64,000 nucleotides of DNA from Theobroma cacao (Eukaryota; Streptophyta; Magnoliopsida; Malvales; Malvaceae): positions 34,506,350 through 34,570,349 of the forward strand of contig NC_030850.1 of the NCBI RefSeq assembly GCF_000208745.1, read 5' to 3'. Shown in pieces: positions 1 to 12,984 of the stretch; the stretch's first letter is position 1, and each line of letters begins with the position of its first letter. A program made the translations under genes and the position numbers. Under the pieces are notes generated by a model. It had not been told where the DNA came from, made no database searches, and saw only the letters and a program-made list of their open reading frames with translations.

Positions 1-369
1 CCAAGTCTACCCCATATTAGAATCGCGTGTACTGCACAAGCCGACCTAGAGCGTCAACCACACAGGAAAATAGTAAAAAGCCAAACGAGTCAACAACTGT
101 TACCACACGGCGTTTCTTTCATGTTTGAACCTCAAAACGACAACAACCCAAGCAAACAAAAATAAAAAAAAGAAAAAAAAAGAAAAGAGAAATAAAGGAG
201 TGATATTTTCCTCTACTTTTCTTCCGTGCTTTCATCTTCGTCACATTTCTTCATCACTTCTATCTGTTTTGTTTTTTGTTTTCTTTCTTTCTCCCTTTGA
301 AGAAAAGAAAAGAAGAGAAGAACCCTAGAGACCCTGTTGTTTCTCTTTTTATGGTAATTCTTTCCTAGT
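1..369 (+). promoter_or_regulatory. Upstream region and leader of the SPPL gene
   Basis: No gene is supported here. The segment holds an A-rich run (about 150-200) followed by a CT-rich stretch (about 205-300), as is common in plant 5' leaders, immediately before the SPPL start codon at 370. Small open frames here are low-complexity (Lys-rich on plus) and are not credible coding sequence. The transcription start cannot be placed exactly. Confidence 0.4.
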
Positions 370-3300
370 ATGGAAATAAATAAGGGTGTGTTTATAGTAA
401 TTTTAATAGTAGTTCTGAGTGCTGGGTTGGGGTCAGCTGGGGACATAGTTCATCAAGACAACGTTGCTCCAAAGAGACCTGGTTGTGCTAACAACTTTGT
501 TCTGGTATTCCTACAAAAGCCCTAAACATTTACTTCGTCTGTTTTTTTGGTTATGTTTTCTTTTCCTTGCTGTCTGTTTGGTTGCTGAGATAATGAAGGA
601 TGAAAGAATCTAGCTTTTTGCTTTTGTACTTGATGTTGGGTTATGATGCTTTATTGAATTTGATAAGTAGTTTAATTGTTTTTGTTGGGATTTATTTACA
701 TAAAGTTTTGACTCAGTCTTTGGTTCTTCCTGTTTGATTGCTGAGAAAATGGTGGGAAATGTTTTTTTTTTTAGGTTTATTATTGTGGTTTTCAACTTTG
801 ATAGGCAAGAGGTAAATTTATTAGCATGCTATTCGTTCCTTATTTTTCTTTCCCCTGTCAAAGGAAGTGAAAGTAAAGGTGTGGTTTCTTTTGAGTTCCT
901 TTTTTTTGCTTTAGATCAAGGGGAAATGAAGTAGTCAATTTGTTATGAGCTAAGTTTTTTGGTATCAGCTTTTTATTTTTATTTTCTTCTTATTTTTTTA
1001 TTAAGTGCTGGGAGATAAAATGCATTAACTTTATTGAATTGTTTGTTTCTAAGCATTGGAAAGGAAAAAACTTGGTTAAATTAAGCTAAGTAGTTGTTTT
1101 AGGCTTTTAGTTGAGGAGGACTATTTTCCCATAATATCAGTATAGTGGGACAGTTTTAGACATTTACTGGCAGCCACAGAAAACTTTAATCTTTCCTCAA
1201 ACTTTAAAGTAGACCAAAGTAGATTTTACTTGGATGATAACTTTTTATCAGAATGTCTTTAATCTCCGAAGAATTTGAAACTTGAACTCAGCTTATATAA
1301 GTTAAGTAAATAGTTGTATTAAGATAAATTTCGTCTTTCTTTCTCTAGTAATGAAATTGTTGAAATTAAATATTTTAATGAACATATTCTGTCTTCTTCT
1401 TTTTGCTTTTAAATTTTGGACATAATAATAGAATTTCTTACTTCTTTGCTGCCCTTTGAAAGTTGATTTAGAAATGGTGCTTGTTTATTTGTAATGTTTG
1501 TTCTTGGAGTAATTATATTCTTTTGTATTTCTTTTTTAAATTTATTAATATGGCCTTTGTATATTGGATTTGAGCCAATTTGTTTTATAGGTAAAAGTCC
1601 CAACCTGGATTAATAGTTTAGAAGATAATGAGTATGTTGGTGTTGGCGCTCGTTTTGGACCTACTTTGGAGTCCAAGGAAAAACATGCAAGCCGTACAAG
1701 GCTTGCTCTTGCAGATCCTCCTGATTGTTGCAGCAAGCCTAGGAATCAGGTTTTCAAATTCTGATCTTTTTACAATGTATTCATACAATTTGACTTCTAG
1801 ATATATTCTCACTGATATGTGCTTGTGCTTTCATCTTAACAGTTGCCCTTATTCTTGTTCCCTCACTCTTTATTAATCTTAAATATCTTGTCTGTTGGTA
1901 GCTTACAGAGGGGGAGGTCATTCTTGTACATCGAGGTAACTGTAGTTTCACAACGAAAGCAAATGTTGCTGAAGAAGTTGGTGCTTCTGCCATCCTCATA
2001 ATAAACAACCAAACAGGTATTTCATGTTCTTTTACCACTTCTTTATGCAACTCCTAAGAGTTCGTCCATCTTGATGGCCTGGTGTGGTAAAGATTGGCTA
2101 CATACCCAATACTTATTCATGTGCTATCTGCCTTCTTAGAGGTATTCATTTGATGGATAGATCTTTACTTCATTTTATACTAAGATTTTTGTGTGAACCA
2201 AAAGCAAAAGAAGATATTCTGCGCAGAATATAGGATAAGATTACTACTTAGAGTTGGAAGTCTGAAGAAATTTTGTGGGCTTATATTTCTGCTTATGATG
2301 TCTTTTCATTTTTCAACTATAACCATCATTATACTGCTCCTTGAAAAGTGTCAATTCTACTACAAATGTGATAAAAAAAATTACTCATAAAATTACTCGA
2401 TCTGTTCTTTCTGGTATGTCTTTATGTATTGTTGCATTTTATCCGTCCAAGTTCTCTAGATAGCTGTTGTGATATCATCATTTTTAATCCTGGGAGGTTA
2501 CTTGAGCTATGGTTGTGGTCGTATCAGATGCTTAATCAATTTACCCATAATAAGATAGGAAATACTACATTAAAGATGATAGAATTTATTATAATGGCTA
2601 ATTACAGTTATTATGAGCAGTTGTCAACAGCCCAAATCTTGTTTTTCCTTTCTAAATACTGAATCAGTTAATCTTAATCGACAGAACTGTTCAAGATGGT
2701 TTGTGAATCTGACGCGGATGTAGATATACAAATACCAGCTGTCATGCTCCCTCAAGATGCTGGTTCAAATTTGGAAAAATATATAAATAACAACACTATG
2801 GGTATGGCTTTCTTTCTTTCACATTTCTTTAATATCAATGTAACAGTTGACCCTGTCTCTTTTTTGTTCTTAAAAAATACTTTTCTGATCTTTTTATTGC
2901 TTGGTAATACCTTATCTAGCATTATTTCAGAATGGATTTTAATTTGTCTGCACTTTTCATCTTTATTTAGTTTCTGTTGCGCTTTACTCTCCAAAGCGCC
3001 CAGCAGTTGATGTTGCAGAAGTGTTTTTGTGGCTAATGGCCGTTGGTACCATTTTGTGTGCTTCTTATTGGTCTGCATGGACTGCCAGAGAAGTTGCTAT
3101 TGAGCAAGACAAGTTACTAAAGGTCAATTTTTATCTTTTTAAGAGCAAATTTTATGCATTCTGTTTTAAATTCTGTTCTAGTACATATGCGGCAAAAGCT
3201 TTTTCAGTATAATTCAATCATTCACTACAATGATATGCTGATTGAATTTGTTTGCACAGGATGCATCAGAACAATTTCTACAAGCCGGAGGTGTAGGTTC

Positions 3301-6300
3301 GAGTGGTTTTGTTGACATAAATACAACATCAGCAATTCTCTTTGTTGTGATTGCTTCATGTTTCTTGGTCATGCTTTACAAACTTATGTCATTCTGGTTT
3401 GTTGAGGTTCTGGTGGTTCTGTTTTGCATCGGTGGAGTCGAGGTGCGTGTGTCTTCATATACTTGTATGCTTACTGTAGCGTGGCTTATTTCCTCCATCT
3501 TTTTATCGGTAGTTCACTAGTTATTACTGAGCCACTTCAAATCAATTCTTTCATGGGCAGGTTTTGGATTTTACTAATGATGCTAGTCTTTCTTTCCTTA
3601 TATTTATATGCTCTTCTTCTCCCTGTTTTTGGTCTGTGCTTCTTTGGAAAACTTACCAAAAGTTTTAAGCGAAGCTTATTGGGCTGAAGAGTCATCTTTC
3701 GACTCTATTTTACATGATCAACAATGTCCCTAAGTGTGACTAATAGTTATGACTTATGAAGCCATTTGATGGAAGCTGCAATGTTGTTGCACATGCATAT
3801 CTTGTGCATGTCGAGCACCATCATCCATGTCTCAGTGCTTTTATGGACTGTTTAACATATATGTGCACATCTTTAGAGAAGAAAAGTTTATTCAACGTGT
3901 TAAAGATCTTGAATCTGTCCACTGTGATGGTAATTAGTTTCAGAAGCTGCAATCAGGGATACCTTGTTCCTTATTGGTGGCCACTCTGATTTCTATTCCT
4001 TTATGTTTTTACAGAGGCTAAGATTTTAGACAATGTGTCGAGGATCTTGAATGTGTGAGATGCAAGGCTCACAATCCTGTCAGCTTAAAACTTATCAAAA
4101 AGAACATAGTATGTCACCTACTAAAAAAGTTTCTGGTGTTGCTCAATGTAATTTTTTAATGTTGAAGACAATAATCATGCAATCTAACTTAGTGCTGGAA
4201 ATGATAAAAAACTTGCAACTTTGGCAACAGCCAATGACTAATCAGTGTCTGTGCTCAGTGTTTTTCTGAACCTCAATTTGAAAACATCTGTTGAATAAAT
4301 ACGCCTGGATGTAAAAATTACTTAATCATGAGCCACAGTTGAATTCACATTACATTTTTCTGATATTCTCTAATGATAAGGCCTGATAGAAAGCGTAGAG
4401 GGTTGGGGGAAGGGGAAGACTTTCTTGAGATGAATGCTGATCCTTGATATCCCTTTATGCTTCCAGGGCCTGCAAACGTGTTTAGTGGCTTTGTTATCAT
4501 GGTATGCATATTCCTTCCCTGTTGCTTTTCTGTGTTTACATGGCCACTTTCTTAATTGTTCTCCTTCCCTGTGACTGTAATTGAACATCATTAAGACCAA
4601 AGTCTCTCTCAGAAATATGTGGAAAAGGAAATCAGTAACACTTTTCTAAACAAAGTCTCTATTACAGTGTTATAAAAATTTCATTATTCATAGAATACAT
4701 GCTTTTTCGTTCCAAGTTCTAATGAACAGGTTACAAATAATATGACACTGACAGCTAAATATATATAGTTTCAGGTGGTTTCAACGCTTTGCAGAATCAT
4801 TTATCAAAGTACCCTTCTTTGGAGCTGTTTCGCATCTGACACTGGCTGTTTGTCCCTTCTGCATAGCATTTGCTGTTGTTTGGGCAGTGTATCGCCGTAT
4901 CTCCTTTGCCTGGATAGGTCAAGATATTCTTGTAAGACAACATTTCTAGTATCTTCCCTTGATATGTTGTTATGGTATCTTTCTTAGTTAATCAATTTCT
5001 TGAGGTGATCGTGTTGTAAAGCATGGAAGTCACTCATGTGTCTATTTGCTTGTAGTGATATCTCTTCTCATTGAAAATAATATGCTTGGAAACTTAGTTT
5101 GATTTACACTCTTATTATGGTAAGCTGATGGTATATAAACCTCCTCTTTTGCCTGCTCAATCAGGGTATTGCACTTATAATCACAGTTCTTCAGGTTGTT
5201 CGCATACCAAATCTCAAGGTGAGTATTTTGATTCATTTGGCTTTTTCTGCCTACTGCTTAGAGATGCATGCATGTTTTGCTATTATACGGGTCTTATCTT
5301 CTCCGTGTTTCTGTACACAGAGGATAAACTATGCATGTAGCTAGCATACATATGAGAATAATTGAAATATTGAATAAATTTTTTATGTTTTTATTGGTGA
5401 ATTTTTATTGAATCAGGTTGGAACGGTTCTTCTGGGTTGTGCTTTCTTGTATGATATCTTTTGGGTGTTTGTTTCCAAATGGTGGTTTCATGAGAGCGTG
5501 ATGATAGTGGTAAGCAATTATCAACATTATTTTCCCACCATAGAATTCTAATAATGGCTGATATTCTTTCTCTAGACCTGTTGGACAATTGAGAGAATGA
5601 CGTTATATTATTATTTTTCTTCTATATAGGTAGCTCGTGGTGATAAGAGTGGAGAGGATGGCATACCAATGCTACTAAAAATTCCACGCATGTTTGATCC
5701 TTGGGGTGGCTACAGTGTTATTGGATTTGGAGACATAATCTTACCTGGACTGCTTGTGGCATTCTCTCTAAGGTTTGAACATTGGAGCCAATTGTAACTT
5801 TTGCATGCCTACCAGCTTTCCATAGAATCTCAACATTAAATTTTGCTCTTTGATGCCTTTGCTGATTCTTTATGCTTTTGTATAGTTTAAGATCTTATAA
5901 CCAGAACATCTAAACATGCTGATTGTAATTTGTGAATAGACCATATTTACAAGATTTTTCATCAATAAGTCCATAATTTGTGTTGCTGTGGCTTATGAGT
6001 GTGCTATTGATTGAACTAAAGATTGGTTGGACCAAATTCAATGTGCAGCATAGTTTAAACTGGAAATAATCGCTTCTGTTTGTTTTCATAGTACTCTATT
6101 TTCGCTCAAATGTTCATTACTTAGATTTGTTCCAAACAAAGAGATTGGTTTCTGATGTTTGGTCTGACTGTACCAGTGATTTTTTGCAGATATGATTGGC
6201 TGGCAAAGAAAAATCTCCGAGCTGGGTATTTTGTATGGGCAATGACTGCTTATGGTGTAGGTATGAGAAATTCTAAATCTGCAGAGCCATCCTGTTGATA

Positions 6301-6938
6301 TGTGGGGGTATTATGGACCAAGCTGAGCATGAATTTTACTTTGTTCCAACTTAGCTTAGCCTCTGATTAACAACGCTCAAACTCTCAGTGCTAAGGAAAA
6401 AAAAAATTGTTTGAGCCTGACTTGCAGAGCTTATGTAGCTCTAAAGTTTAATCCAAAAGGGCATGAAAATGATATTTCCCAGATTTGCTGGGGGCTTTAT
6501 TTAATGTGATAGGAATTTTTCTTTTTTTTTTTTTGCAGTTTCCTTTTCCTTGTCTTCTGTCTTGCAATATAAAGACCATTGGCTCATTAATGCTCTATTC
6601 TATAAATTCATTCTACAGGTCTTCTGGTCACGTATGTGGCTTTGAACATGATGGATGGACATGGCCAACCAGCTTTGCTTTACATCGTTCCATTCACACT
6701 TGGTAAGTGGAAATGAGATTAAGAATAGTGCAGTCTCTGTAACATAAATTACCATGCTCATAAGCCCCAGATGAAACATTGTCTTCCACTGTATTTTTCT
6801 TACCAATCTGTTGTGTGGGATGCAGGGACCTTTATCACATTGGGAAAGAAGAGGGGAGATCTCAAAATTCTCTGGACAAGAGGAGAACCAGAAAGGCCTT
6901 GTCCGCATGTCCAACTTCAGCCCTTACAAGAAAAGTAA
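370..6938 (+). CDS. SPPL: Signal peptide peptidase-like intramembrane aspartic protease with PA domain
   Basis: Fourteen coding exons join into a 536-aa protein: 370-504, 1591-1749, 1902-2016, 2685-2801, 2971-3122, 3260-3442, 4467-4501, 4775-4931, 5165-5218, 5417-5509, 5630-5772, 6190-6260, 6619-6702, 6826-6938. An N-terminal signal peptide (residues 1-24) is followed by a protease-associated (PA) domain ([19 protein letters not shown]) and then multiple membrane segments. The presenilin/SPP active-site motifs are all present: YD at 381-382 (LYDIFWVF), GFGD with Asp435, and PAL at 489-491. The family is known to cleave type II membrane segments within the bilayer of endomembrane compartments. 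Length and the PA domain match plant SPPL2/SPPL4-type proteins (about 540 aa), but which paralogue it is cannot be settled here. The start is the first ATG giving a signal peptide. Nothing is broken. Confidence 0.93.
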
Positions 6939-7720
6939 TGACGGTAATAAACATTGAAAAATAAGTACCTCGGTTGCATACCTGTTTTGGCTTTTAGTAC
7001 AGAACCTGTTGAAAAAGCTTTTTACCCTTTTAGGTTGTAGAGGAGCATGTAATATTTGCAGTATAGTTATTGCAATCCGTTTAGAAATTGACCAGTAACA
7101 GAGCACTTTTAAGCCAGTTCAACTAATTTCATAGAAGCTTTACTGTTGATTCTGTAAAACTATGATCAAATGATCCCAAAGTAAAGGCCATGGTTCCAGA
7201 CTTCTGAGTGATCTTTTTGTACGAGTGGCATCCGAGAATATATTTCATTCAAGTAAATTCTATGTTTGTCTTTTGAGTCTCCTGAAGCCAAACAAATTGT
7301 TCATTTCCATTTTGGTTATGCCAGCATCATTATCAAGTATTAAATTTTAGCTGAGATTTTGGATCTGCCAAATCTCAATGACAACGCCTGTGAATTAGAT
7401 GGATAAGCCAGGATGTATAAAACCAATTAGAACTAAGCAGGTAGGATAAATCTGAAAGCTCCATATCATAACAAAAACAGTTGTATCATGCCAATCAACT
7501 GAAGGTACTTTGCAATGGGGCAAGATCTATATTTTGTTCTTTATAATAGCGTTTCCGACCCTTGACAAGGTATATACAACAATATAACATAGTACATTGT
7601 AGTATAAGTAAGGAAGAGCATGGAAAACCCAAGGATGAAAGAGCAAGATATATACAATGGAACCTTATGAGGGAGACGTAGTGAAACATGTTCCTGAAAC
7701 AAAAATACAGTTTCCAGTTT
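6939..7720. other. Convergent 3' regions of SPPL and U-box kinase copy A
   Basis: This 782-bp gap separates the plus-strand SPPL stop from the minus-strand stop of U-box kinase copy A. It is expected to hold both 3' untranslated regions. I see no further gene, RNA or repeat in it. Confidence 0.5.
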
Positions 7721-10700
7721 TCAATGAGGTTGCTGCCACTCCCTAATCGCAGAACGCAGAGCATGGTTAGGGACAAGATTCCGATGTGAAAGCCTGAGGT
7801 TTGTCATAGGGGAGGAATCATGGTCAGCCAGCCATCCCCGCAATGCCGATGCCTCATAAGTGTAACCATCGGCTGCCACATGCGGATCATCCATAACTTC
7901 CTGCAAGGCAATTATCAATGAATTTTTGAATACTGTGTTTGCAAAAATAATCCATTGGTTATTTCGTTAGCAATAAAATGGGGCAATGAAATGGAATGGA
8001 GCTAACCTGTAAAATGGGACAAATGAAATAAGATGGAGGCTCACGATTATCTTCATCAGACTCGGAAAGGAATGATAACGTGGCTCCAGAAGAAACTCTC
8101 ATCGTTTCAAGCACTCTCAAAACATCTGAAGCAAGATCAGGTCGACGGCTTAGATTAATGTCACAGCATCTAATAGCCAAGCGGGTCAACTGTGCAACTT
8201 GGTATGGCCAGTTTCCAGCTGAAGAATCCAAGAAGGAATTCAGATTTTGTAGTGCATTTTGCGCAGTCTCAGCTATACCCTGAGTTGATCTCCCACTCAA
8301 TAACTGTAACAGTATAATGCCAAACGGGTATAAGTCTAAACTGTGAGATAATCTTCCAGTACTACGAAAATCAGGATCTAGGTAAGGCCGTGCGTTGCTT
8401 GAGTCTTCCAGAAGAGAGAGTGCACGGCGGGCTCCGAAGTCGCTAAGTTTGCACCCAAAGTTGGCATCAAGGAGAATATTCCCAGGTTTTAAGTTGCCAT
8501 GCACTACGCTCTGAGGTTTACTGGAATGTAAAAACATGAGAGTAGAGCAAAGCTCAGTAGCTATATTTATCCGAGTTTGCGATGACAGCGGAGGGGTGTC
8601 ATTTCTGCAGTTCAAACGATCTTCAAGGCTTCCATTAGGAAGATATTCATAGATTATAGCCCAAATTTCAGGGCAGGCCCCAATGAGAGTTACTAGATTT
8701 GGATGCCTCGATTTACTCAACTCATCAACCTGAAATACAGGAGAACAAACTTTATTTCACTCTATTTGTATATGTATGCAACTTCTTTGAATCTAAAATT
8801 TGTTGCTTCATATGAAATCTAATTGATTGTTAGTCTTCATAATTAGAAGAACACGTAGACAAAATTGAAAATGCCCAAGGAATGCAAACTTTAGAAGGAT
8901 AATCTGGTAGAAACTCAATTTATGCAACGAGTTTTCTTACCTCCTGCTGAAATTCAGAGGGGTCTTGTAAGCTGTTTTGGCCGAGCACCTTTATGGCCAC
9001 ATCAGTGTGCCGAAGGACACATCTATAGTAAACGCTCCCCCGAGTTCCTTCTGTAATCTTAAAGGATGGGTCAAAGTCCTCAGTCGCTTCCTGAATCTCT
9101 GAGAGAGAAAACTCTGCATAGGGTTGCTGCACATGTGTGCTTGAGGTATCTTCGGCTTGTTTTCTTAAAACCTCGTCAGTTATCTTACGGGTATTTTCAA
9201 GCTCAACCTGCAACTCATCTTTTTCTTTCTGGCAAATTTGTAACTGATCCAGAGTTGCATCGTGGATCTCTGAGGCAGACAACTGGTCTGGGTAGATTTG
9301 CTGCATATGTGTGCTTGAGGTCTCTTCTGCCTGTTTTCTCAAAAGCTCTTCAGTTACTTTGCGAGTATTTTCAAGCTCTACTTGCAACTCATCTCGTTCT
9401 TTCTGTGAAATTTGTAACTGCTCCACAGCTGATGACAACTGATCTTCCAATTGTTTTATCCTGTAATCTGAGTTGGCAACTTGGCTATCCAGTATCGACT
9501 TTTGTCCCATGGCAATTAAATGCTCTTCATCTCTCTGCCTCTTCATCTTTTCAAGCTCCTCCTTCTGTTTTGCAAGTGCTGCCTCAGTTTCTCTCTTGCG
9601 TTCATTGTACAACCTTTCAAATGCTTTTGCCTATAAATAAAGGGAAAGGAACTGTCAGTAAACGTGTTAATCTTTATAACTTAATGTACAATCTTCAGTG
9701 GAAGTATAAATTCAATGGTGACTCATTTGTTCTCAATACCAAGCAAAACCATCTTCACAAAAGAGAGGTAACAAGGGCAGAATTTCAAAAGACATTACTT
9801 GGCGCATAGCCCGGACAGCATCCATTTCAGCTTTGACACGCCTGTTGGACTCTTCATATGCTTTTCGGTTTGATGTTTCAGCTTCCTGCAGTGCCTGTTC
9901 AAGTTGATCAAAGAGTTGATCATTGCCGCTTCCTTCCTGCCAAAAGCCATGAACCAGGAGGGACATTAGCAATAATGGTTTAAATCTGAAAGTGCTTGAT
10001 TTTTCAGGATTCAGTTCAAAATCAAGCCAAAGGGATGGGCAAAATGAATGTGGTGATGATCAGCATATGACAATAGAAATTTGAATTGTGGGCATGCTCA
10101 ACATGTAGCTTTTATGGCAGATGAATGGAGATAGTACTACTATGTTCCAGTACATTGGGCATTGATAGAGAATCCTGATCCTCTCCAGAGCGAAGCAGTA
10201 CAAATCGATCAAGCTCACATTCATTCTCCTCTCTTTCCTCAAAAACAGCCGCGTCTAATATACCAGCAGCTTCACTAGAGCTTGTCAAATAACCGGAACC
10301 TGATGGGCTTAGTGCATGTGATGATTGCCCAGTTTCAAACCTGCACTAAAGACCTTAAAGTCAATATAATGAAGCAGTTGGAATGTGCAATCTCATTATT
10401 GATAAATTGCTGAGAGTCTGAGAGAGAATTTTTCACCCATTAGCTTGAAATATGCATCTCAAAAGTTCCAACAGATAAGACAGACAAATTAGAATCAGGA
10501 TTTTGGCAATCATTGAGCATACCTTTTGTGGACAAGTTGCTCCCTGCAAATGAACCAAATTTGACAGGAAAGTGGTGCATTATCGTTTACATATTGTGCT
10601 TTCTCAGACATGAGCCACATTCGCCTACAATGTTAAGAGCAAGGTCAGCAGATGAGTGCAGGAAATAAATAAGATCATGAATGTTAAGGAAACTGAACGA

Positions 10701-11696
10701 GTTAGTTGTACTCTGAAAAGTGCTCGGCAGCTGCTGCTCCCATGACTAGCTTCTTGATATTGTGCCGATGAATCAGTTCCACAATCCCCTTCGCAACATC
10801 ATCCCTTTGAATAAATAGTTTTTCTGCACTGACCTACACCAAGACAATGAATGGCAATATACCTGCTTTGTTATAAAAAGAGTTGGACCTTGTCATAAGA
10901 AGAACTGCTTCAGAATAAAAAATTCTCGAAAACTGTTGTTTATGGGCATCGAGGGGGCAGTTTTTTGAACTTTCTCCACCGAAAACAGTTCTCTGAGGAA
11001 TAAAATTGGATTTGTATTTGGTGTCAGTTCCCCATGGTTGAAAAACTAATGTAAATTCCACCGCCAAACCCTTAGAGATGTGTCAAGAGACATGCCTGTG
11101 GTTCTTTCAATTCACAATCACCCATGTTTCACTATACAATTGCATACTGTTTCCATACCCAACACTACAAAACCCTATAAATCCAGAAATAACTTTCCAT
11201 TAAGCAAAAAAGATTCTTCTGCTGGGTTCAGTAGCAATTAAAAGTGCAACTGTACAAAAAGAAGACTGAAGAAGAAATAGTACCCCTGCTTCACGACAAA
11301 AAAGAACGCACTCATCCATGATCCTGTGCATCATGTCGTTCCCAACTTCTTCTAGACCCCTGAGTTGTTGTTGGTGAAAAAGCATTACAGCTAAATTCCC
11401 ATCAACTCCTTAGGGGTAGGGGGAACGAAAGAAAATACAAATCAGATTACATATAGCAAAGAATCTCTAAGTAGAAATCAACAGCCCAACATGTAACTAT
11501 TGCATTGAGTTGACTTACTGGAGGAGATCATCTTGGATGGCTGATGAACATGAAGAATGCAAACTTTTAGAGGACTAAGATTATGTAATGTCCAAAACAA
11601 AGTGAGCTCACTTTCGTCAAATTCTCCTACTGCAACATAAATGGTACCATCACTAGCCATGTTTTCCAGCAGTTGTTTGATGATCTCTCTCCTCAC
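7721..11696 (-). CDS. USP-like / coiled-coil / kinase-like / U-box protein, copy A (predicted pseudokinase)
   Basis: Nine exons on minus give 797 aa: 11519-11696, 11284 to about 11405, 10712-10833, 10523-10624, 10202-10340, 9799-9936, 8941-9630, 8007-8729, 7721-7900. Order: USP-like domain (TIYVAVG, HVHQPSKM), Ser-rich linker, coiled coil, kinase-like domain, U-box (YFICPI, then DPHVAADGYTYEA). The U-box looks intact, so E3 ubiquitin ligase activity is plausible. In the kinase-like part the VAIK Lys (about 481) and DFG (594-596) remain. The catalytic-loop Asp is Asn (HGNLKP, about 576), the first Gly of the Gly loop is lost (TEGTRG), APE is DPD, and the activation segment is 8 aa shorter than in copies B and C. 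The coiled coil contains a 58-aa direct duplication. Exon 5 ends at a conserved GTACT donor shared with copy B. Exon 2 acceptor and start (11696 or Met at 11660) are slightly uncertain. Confidence 0.88.
9070..9417 (-). repeat. 174-bp tandem duplication inside exon 7 of copy A
   Basis: Two adjacent 174-bp units (about 9244-9417 and 9070-9243) encode two 58-residue coiled-coil units at about residues 339-396 and 397-454. Both contain the pattern QKE(R/K)DELQVELENTRK and end near S-EI-(H/Q)-(D/E)-AT. Anchors such as GTATTTTCAAGCTC recur exactly 174 bp apart (9191 and 9365). Exon 7 is 230 codons here against 172 in copy B, a difference of exactly 58. Confidence 0.9.
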
Positions 11697-12560
11697 CAGT
11701 TTGCTAACTCCCTGAATCCACCTGTTTTAAAGTTGTCAAGGCAACTATTTCCTTCTCCTCAGTCTTTATCTGATATAAACCAAGAAACCTTCAAGGCAAG
11801 TTCCAAGTCAATCCGGCGTCAATGACTATACATACAGAGAAAAAAAAAGGAAGATTCCCTACGTTAAGGCCTGTTGATGTAAGAGACTTGCCATGGCACG
11901 GAATTAATCACTAATAACAGTATTAGTATATATATTATATCAACGGGAAAATATTTGTATTCTAAAAATAATCCAAAGCCCAAAATTTTTTTGCTGCTTT
12001 TGGATCCAAAAGCATTCTTTTCCCAACTTTTTAGTTTCATTGGTCACTGCTGGAGCTGGGTTCCACGAACCAACACCCATACCTCTTTTTCTCATCCTTG
12101 GTTCCTTTTACCTTCTTTCTGCTTTCATGCGTACATCTCTTTCAAAGTGAAATTACTTTTATATATGAAAACCAAATTAGGAGAAAAAAACCATTTTTTC
12201 ATGTAACTTTTTTATGGTTCTTTTCACTGTATATGTTTGCAGAGGCGATGAAAGCCTTAAAGCTAGCAAAACCAAGCAGGTAAACATTTGTCTATGTCGT
12301 GGTTTTTGTTGAGGAAGGTAACTGATAAGGATGAGGATTGTCATAAAAAATAACAAAAAATGGTAGGACAAAATCTAATAAGATGGACGCCAAAGTTTTA
12401 TCTCCTAGCTTCTTTAAGACTTGGGCTCCGGTCATGGACAAAATAAATGCTGTGACATGAGCATGACTCGGATCGGAGAGTACAATGATTGTTTTGAACT
12501 CACGGGCTGACAACAGAACAGAAAGTACAAACTGTAAAAGTGAAAAACTAGTGCTGTTTC
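11697..12560 (-). promoter_or_regulatory. Upstream region of copy A, homologous to that of copy B
   Basis: The intergenic sequence upstream of copy A shares blocks with the sequence upstream of copy B in the same order and orientation. TTTCATTGGTCACTGCTGG occurs near 12036 and near 17770. A second block with TTCTTTAAGACTTGG and ATGATTGTTTT occurs at about 12408-12495 and about 18110-18195. This indicates that the promoter was duplicated with the gene. The short open frames in this stretch are not conserved as protein and are not called. Confidence 0.7.
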
Positions 12561-12984
12561 CTCGTCCATTTTCCTCCATTGTAATTCTTGTATCTTTTGT
12601 TGTTCGTTCACATTGAAACTCTAGCTGGACAGCAGGAAGTAGAAAGGAAAATTAACCCCCTAAACATGAATCTGAATGTCACCCAATGGTGAGTTTCCCT
12701 GCTCAAGGGTAGTAAATCAGATGAGCAAGTCATGACAAGTAGAAGCAGAGTTGGCAGATCGTTGAGGTAAATATCATATATGTACAATACATTACCTGTA
12801 AATATGCATATATCCTGTTTTAAACAAGCAACCACATGTAAAAGAGAGAAACATACAACATGTGGAATACTAGGAAACTAGTCCAATATGTTCTTAGAAC
12901 AAGGAGCAACGTTAAAAGACATAACATGATTTAGCTCAAGGTCTGGGGTTGCCTGTCATGAGCAAACTAAATTAAAATACAATG

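Noticed and set aside
9066..9809. Plus-strand open frame of 247 codons opposite the coiled-coil exon of copy A
   Set aside because: It is antisense to a well-supported exon, crosses an intron of that gene and has no recognisable domain; low-stop antisense frames are common opposite coiled-coil coding.
12292..12579. Minus-strand open frame of 95 codons between copies A and B
   Set aside because: It lies in the duplicated upstream region; the counterpart upstream of B does not keep the frame, and no domain is visible.
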